From assembly GCA_030426005.1 (NCBI GenBank), contig JAUHZM010000135.1, forward strand, positions 1-8,057: DNA of 8,057 nucleotides. The letters run 5' to 3'. Source of the DNA: Gammaproteobacteria bacterium. GTDB taxonomy: Bacteria > Pseudomonadota > Gammaproteobacteria > Arenicellales > Arenicellaceae. Position 1 is the stretch's first letter; each line of letters opens with the position of its first letter. Shown piece by piece: positions 6,392 to 8,057 of this stretch. The notes below the pieces were generated by a model. It was not told the DNA's origin and ran no database searches. It saw only the letters and a program-made list of their open reading frames with translations. A program made the translations under genes and the position numbers.

Positions 6392-7351
6392 TTATGGCTT
6401 ACTTGGACGCCGTCGACTACTCGTGCTCTTGGTTCGAGTATTGCCTCGTGCTGGTCTACCAGATGGTTTTTTGACTGATTTAGGGCTCCTTTCGCCAGAT
6501 GATCGTTGCCCGCGTCGTGGCGGCTTTGCTGCATTGGAGGCCTTACCCTGCGTACGCGGTGCAGAACCTTCGCGCCCTGCCGAGTACAACTGACCAGCAA
6601 AGGCATCGCCGAGCCCAACCGAGCGTACCAGTTTCTCCAACTGCTTTGGCGCCAGCTTGGTGCTTTGGCCTTGCTTCACATCACGTGTCAATTTAACGGT
6701 GCCGTAGCGAATCCGCTTCAAGCGACTGACCGTGTGACCGACTGCATCCCACATGCGACGAACTTCTCGATAACGACCTTCGCGAATCACCACCCGATAC
6801 CAGTGGTTGGTGCCTTGTTCGGCCATGTCCGCCGGCAGTACGCTGTCAAACTTCGCTTTGCGCCCATCTATCATGACGCCTTCACCGGTTAGTTTAGCAA
6901 TCGTCTCATCGCTGGCAGCCCCACGTATTCTCACCAGGTACTCCCGCTCGAGGCCAGTCGAGGGATGCATTAACTTATTTGCGAGTTCACCGTTATTGGT
7001 GAACAGCAGTAAACCGCTGGTATTCAGGTCTAGGCGTCCGACTGAAACCCACCGCCCATTTGGAATGGCGGGGAGCTTCTCAAATACGGTTGGCCGGCCT
7101 TTCGGGTCACTGCGCGTACAAATTTCGCCCTCTGGCTTGTGGTACATCAGGGCTCGAATCTGTTCCGTTGCAGCGGAATTCAATGCAACCAGATTACCAT
7201 CCAGCAGAATTCGGTCATGCGCTGACGCCCGGTCGCCAAGCTTGGCCCGTTTGCCATTGACAGTGATACGGCCACTTTCAATCCAGGTTTCTATTTCTCG
7301 ACGCGAACCCAGGCCTGCATGCGCAAGCAGCTTCTGTAGTTTATCGCTCAT
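6392..7351 (-). CDS. rluB: 23S rRNA pseudouridine synthase RluB (U2605) with long basic tail
   Basis: This 319-residue RsuA/RluB-family enzyme isomerises one uridine of 23S rRNA (U2605 in E. coli numbering) to pseudouridine. Seen: an N-terminal S4 RNA-binding domain (residues 1 to about 48, with LAHAGLGSRREIE and RITVNGKRAKLGDR) and the catalytic core with GRLDLNTSGLLLFT (105-118), whose D108 is the nucleophilic Asp. LEREYLV is at 134-140 and EGRYREVRRM at 191-200, a family hallmark. Residues 259-319 form a low-complexity tail with 19 Lys/Arg and only 2 Glu, probably disordered and RNA-binding; such tails vary between species. The ATG at 7351 gives the family-typical MSDKLQKLLA start; in-frame ATGs at 7363 and 7414 are less likely. 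The start lies within the end of scpB (11-bp overlap), implying translational coupling. RluE and RluF share the fold, but the length, tail and scpB linkage favour RluB. Confidence 0.93.
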   Translation of the reverse strand: MSDKLQKLLAHAGLGSRREIETWIESGRITVNGKRAKLGDRASAHDRILLDGNLVALNSAATEQIRALMYHKPEGEICTRSDPKGRPTVFEKLPAIPNGRWVSVGRLDLNTSGLLLFTNNGELANKLMHPSTGLEREYLVRIRGAASDETIAKLTGEGVMIDGRKAKFDSVLPADMAEQGTNHWYRVVIREGRYREVRRMWDAVGHTVSRLKRIRYGTVKLTRDVKQGQSTKLAPKQLEKLVRSVGLGDAFAGQLYSAGREGSAPRTQGKASNAAKPPRRGQRSSGERSPKSVKKPSGRPARGNTRTKSTSSRRRPSKP

Positions 7352-8057
7352 CGTCTTCGTCATGTGGTGAGGAGGCTTCCAGATCATCCACCGCAGGACC
7401 CTCGTCGAGGTCACTGCCCTCGCCTAATTCTGCGTTTTCCTTCTCACTTACATCGTCGCCCTCGGATTCTTCGTTGCGGCGCAGGGTAATCACTTCTGCC
7501 GAGTTCTTCGTCTCCGGCTCACTGTCGTCATCGTCGGCAACGCCATCCATCGGGAGGGTCAGATTCATATCTTTGGCAATTTCACCGAGCGCGCGCTTCT
7601 CCATGAGCTCTGGCAATTCACGCAAACTGGTCATATTAAAATACTCAAGAAACCCCTGCGTGGTACCGAACAGAGCTGGCCGACCTGGCACATCGCGATG
7701 CCCGATCTGCGCGATCCAGTCACGCTCTTCGAGCACGCGAATGGTGTCACTGCTAACGCCAACTCCTCGAATTTCTTCGATATCGCCACGTGTCACAGGT
7801 TGGCGATAGGCAATAATCGATAGGGTTTCAAGCAAGGCGCGCGAATATCGAGGTGCTTTGTCACCACGCAATTTGCGTAACCATGGCGAATACTTTTCGC
7901 GCGATTGAAAACGCCACCCGTTGCCAATTCGACGCAATTCAATCCCGCGTTTGGCATAACGTTCTTCTAGCGCCAGCAAAACATTTTGAATGTCGACCTT
8001 AGTTGGCTGAGCATCTTCTGGAAACAAAGAAATAATCTTACGCACACCCAATGGCGT
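7341..8057 (-). CDS. scpB: Segregation and condensation protein ScpB, 5'-truncated by the window edge
   Basis: ScpB is the kleisin-associated winged-helix subunit that, with SMC and ScpA, compacts and segregates the chromosome; it acts in the cytoplasm on the nucleoid. The visible 238 codons run open to the window end. The only start-like codon near the edge is a TTG at 8051 inside continuing sequence (TPLGVRK), so the real start lies outside and about 10-25 residues are missing. Seen, numbered from the window edge: the first winged helix (about 5-65), the hallmark RYSRALLETLSIIAYRQPVT (70-89) with GDIEEIRG after it, the second winged helix with RVLEERDWI, and DVPGRPALFGTT (122-133). The last 68 residues are a very acidic tail with 28 Asp/Glu against 5 Lys/Arg. 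The stop lies 10 bases inside rluB. scpA is expected just upstream, beyond the edge. Confidence 0.94.
   Translation of the reverse strand, partial: TPLGVRKIISLFPEDAQPTKVDIQNVLLALEERYAKRGIELRRIGNGWRFQSREKYSPWLRKLRGDKAPRYSRALLETLSIIAYRQPVTRGDIEEIRGVGVSSDTIRVLEERDWIAQIGHRDVPGRPALFGTTQGFLEYFNMTSLRELPELMEKRALGEIAKDMNLTLPMDGVADDDDSEPETKNSAEVITLRRNEESEGDDVSEKENAELGEGSDLDEGPAVDDLEASSPHDEDDER

Noticed and set aside
6373..6618. 82-residue N-terminal extension of the family 2 glycosyltransferase
   Set aside because: It runs in another frame across the basic tail of rluB, has no conserved features, and the GT2 fold begins at the ATG at 6372.
6807..7370. 187-codon open frame antisense to rluB
   Set aside because: Ser/Arg/Pro-rich composition without motifs; the opposite strand encodes a clear pseudouridine synthase.
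7352..7414. 21-residue N-terminal extension of RluB
   Set aside because: It lies within the acidic tail coding region of scpB. RluB proteins normally begin at MS(D/E)KLQK, which matches the ATG at 7351.
8049..8051. TTG as the scpB start
   Set aside because: The frame stays open to the window edge and the protein lacks the N-terminal helix and first-strand residues expected of ScpB, so the gene is cut by the window, not started here.

Overview
The window reads as ordinary chromosomal DNA of a gammaproteobacterium outside the Enterobacterales. The basis is gene order. mtaD-ubiG-mupP-yciK is an order I recall from Pseudomonas aeruginosa (around PA3170-PA3173), and scpB-rluB is a conserved pair in many Gammaproteobacteria. 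UbiG points to a ubiquinone-using respirer. MupP points to a lineage that recycles peptidoglycan by the AnmK/MupP/AmgK/MurU route. Base composition is moderate (roughly half GC by eye) and coding density is very high. I saw no tRNA, rRNA, CRISPR array, insertion sequence or phage gene.

Layout. (1) Positions 71-1042, minus strand: a UDP-glucuronate 4-epimerase-like sugar-nucleotide epimerase. (2) Positions 1043-1177: a divergent intergenic region with an AT-rich -10-like box and a perfect 7-2-7 palindrome. (3) Positions 1178-4712, plus strand: mtaD, ubiG, mupP and yciK. The first three are joined by a 4-bp overlap and a 3-bp gap; yciK follows after 80 bp if its family-consistent ATG is used. 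(4) Positions 4718-6372, minus strand: two family-2-like glycosyltransferase genes 2 bp apart, converging on yciK across 5 bp. (5) Positions 6392-8057, minus strand: rluB and the 5'-truncated scpB, which overlap by 11 bp and lie upstream of the glycosyltransferases in the same direction.

How the genes fit together. The plus-strand cluster joins housekeeping steps: nucleoside salvage (MtaD deaminates methylthioadenosine and, in some family members, S-adenosylhomocysteine), two SAM-dependent methylations of ubiquinone (UbiG), muropeptide sugar recycling (MupP) and a YciK-type short-chain dehydrogenase of unknown substrate. The minus-strand module pairs chromosome segregation (ScpB) with 23S rRNA pseudouridylation (RluB) and then carries two glycosyltransferases. 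The glycosyltransferases and the separate epimerase hint at surface-polysaccharide synthesis, but no transporter or polymerase is in view.

No new multi-gene system is evident. The most notable points are the YciK homologue, whose catalytic Ser and Lys positions hold Ala and Tyr; the glycosyltransferase-like protein with a degraded DxD site behind an intact one; and the palindrome between epimerase and mtaD. All assignments come from reading the sequence and remembered family motifs; no database search was run.
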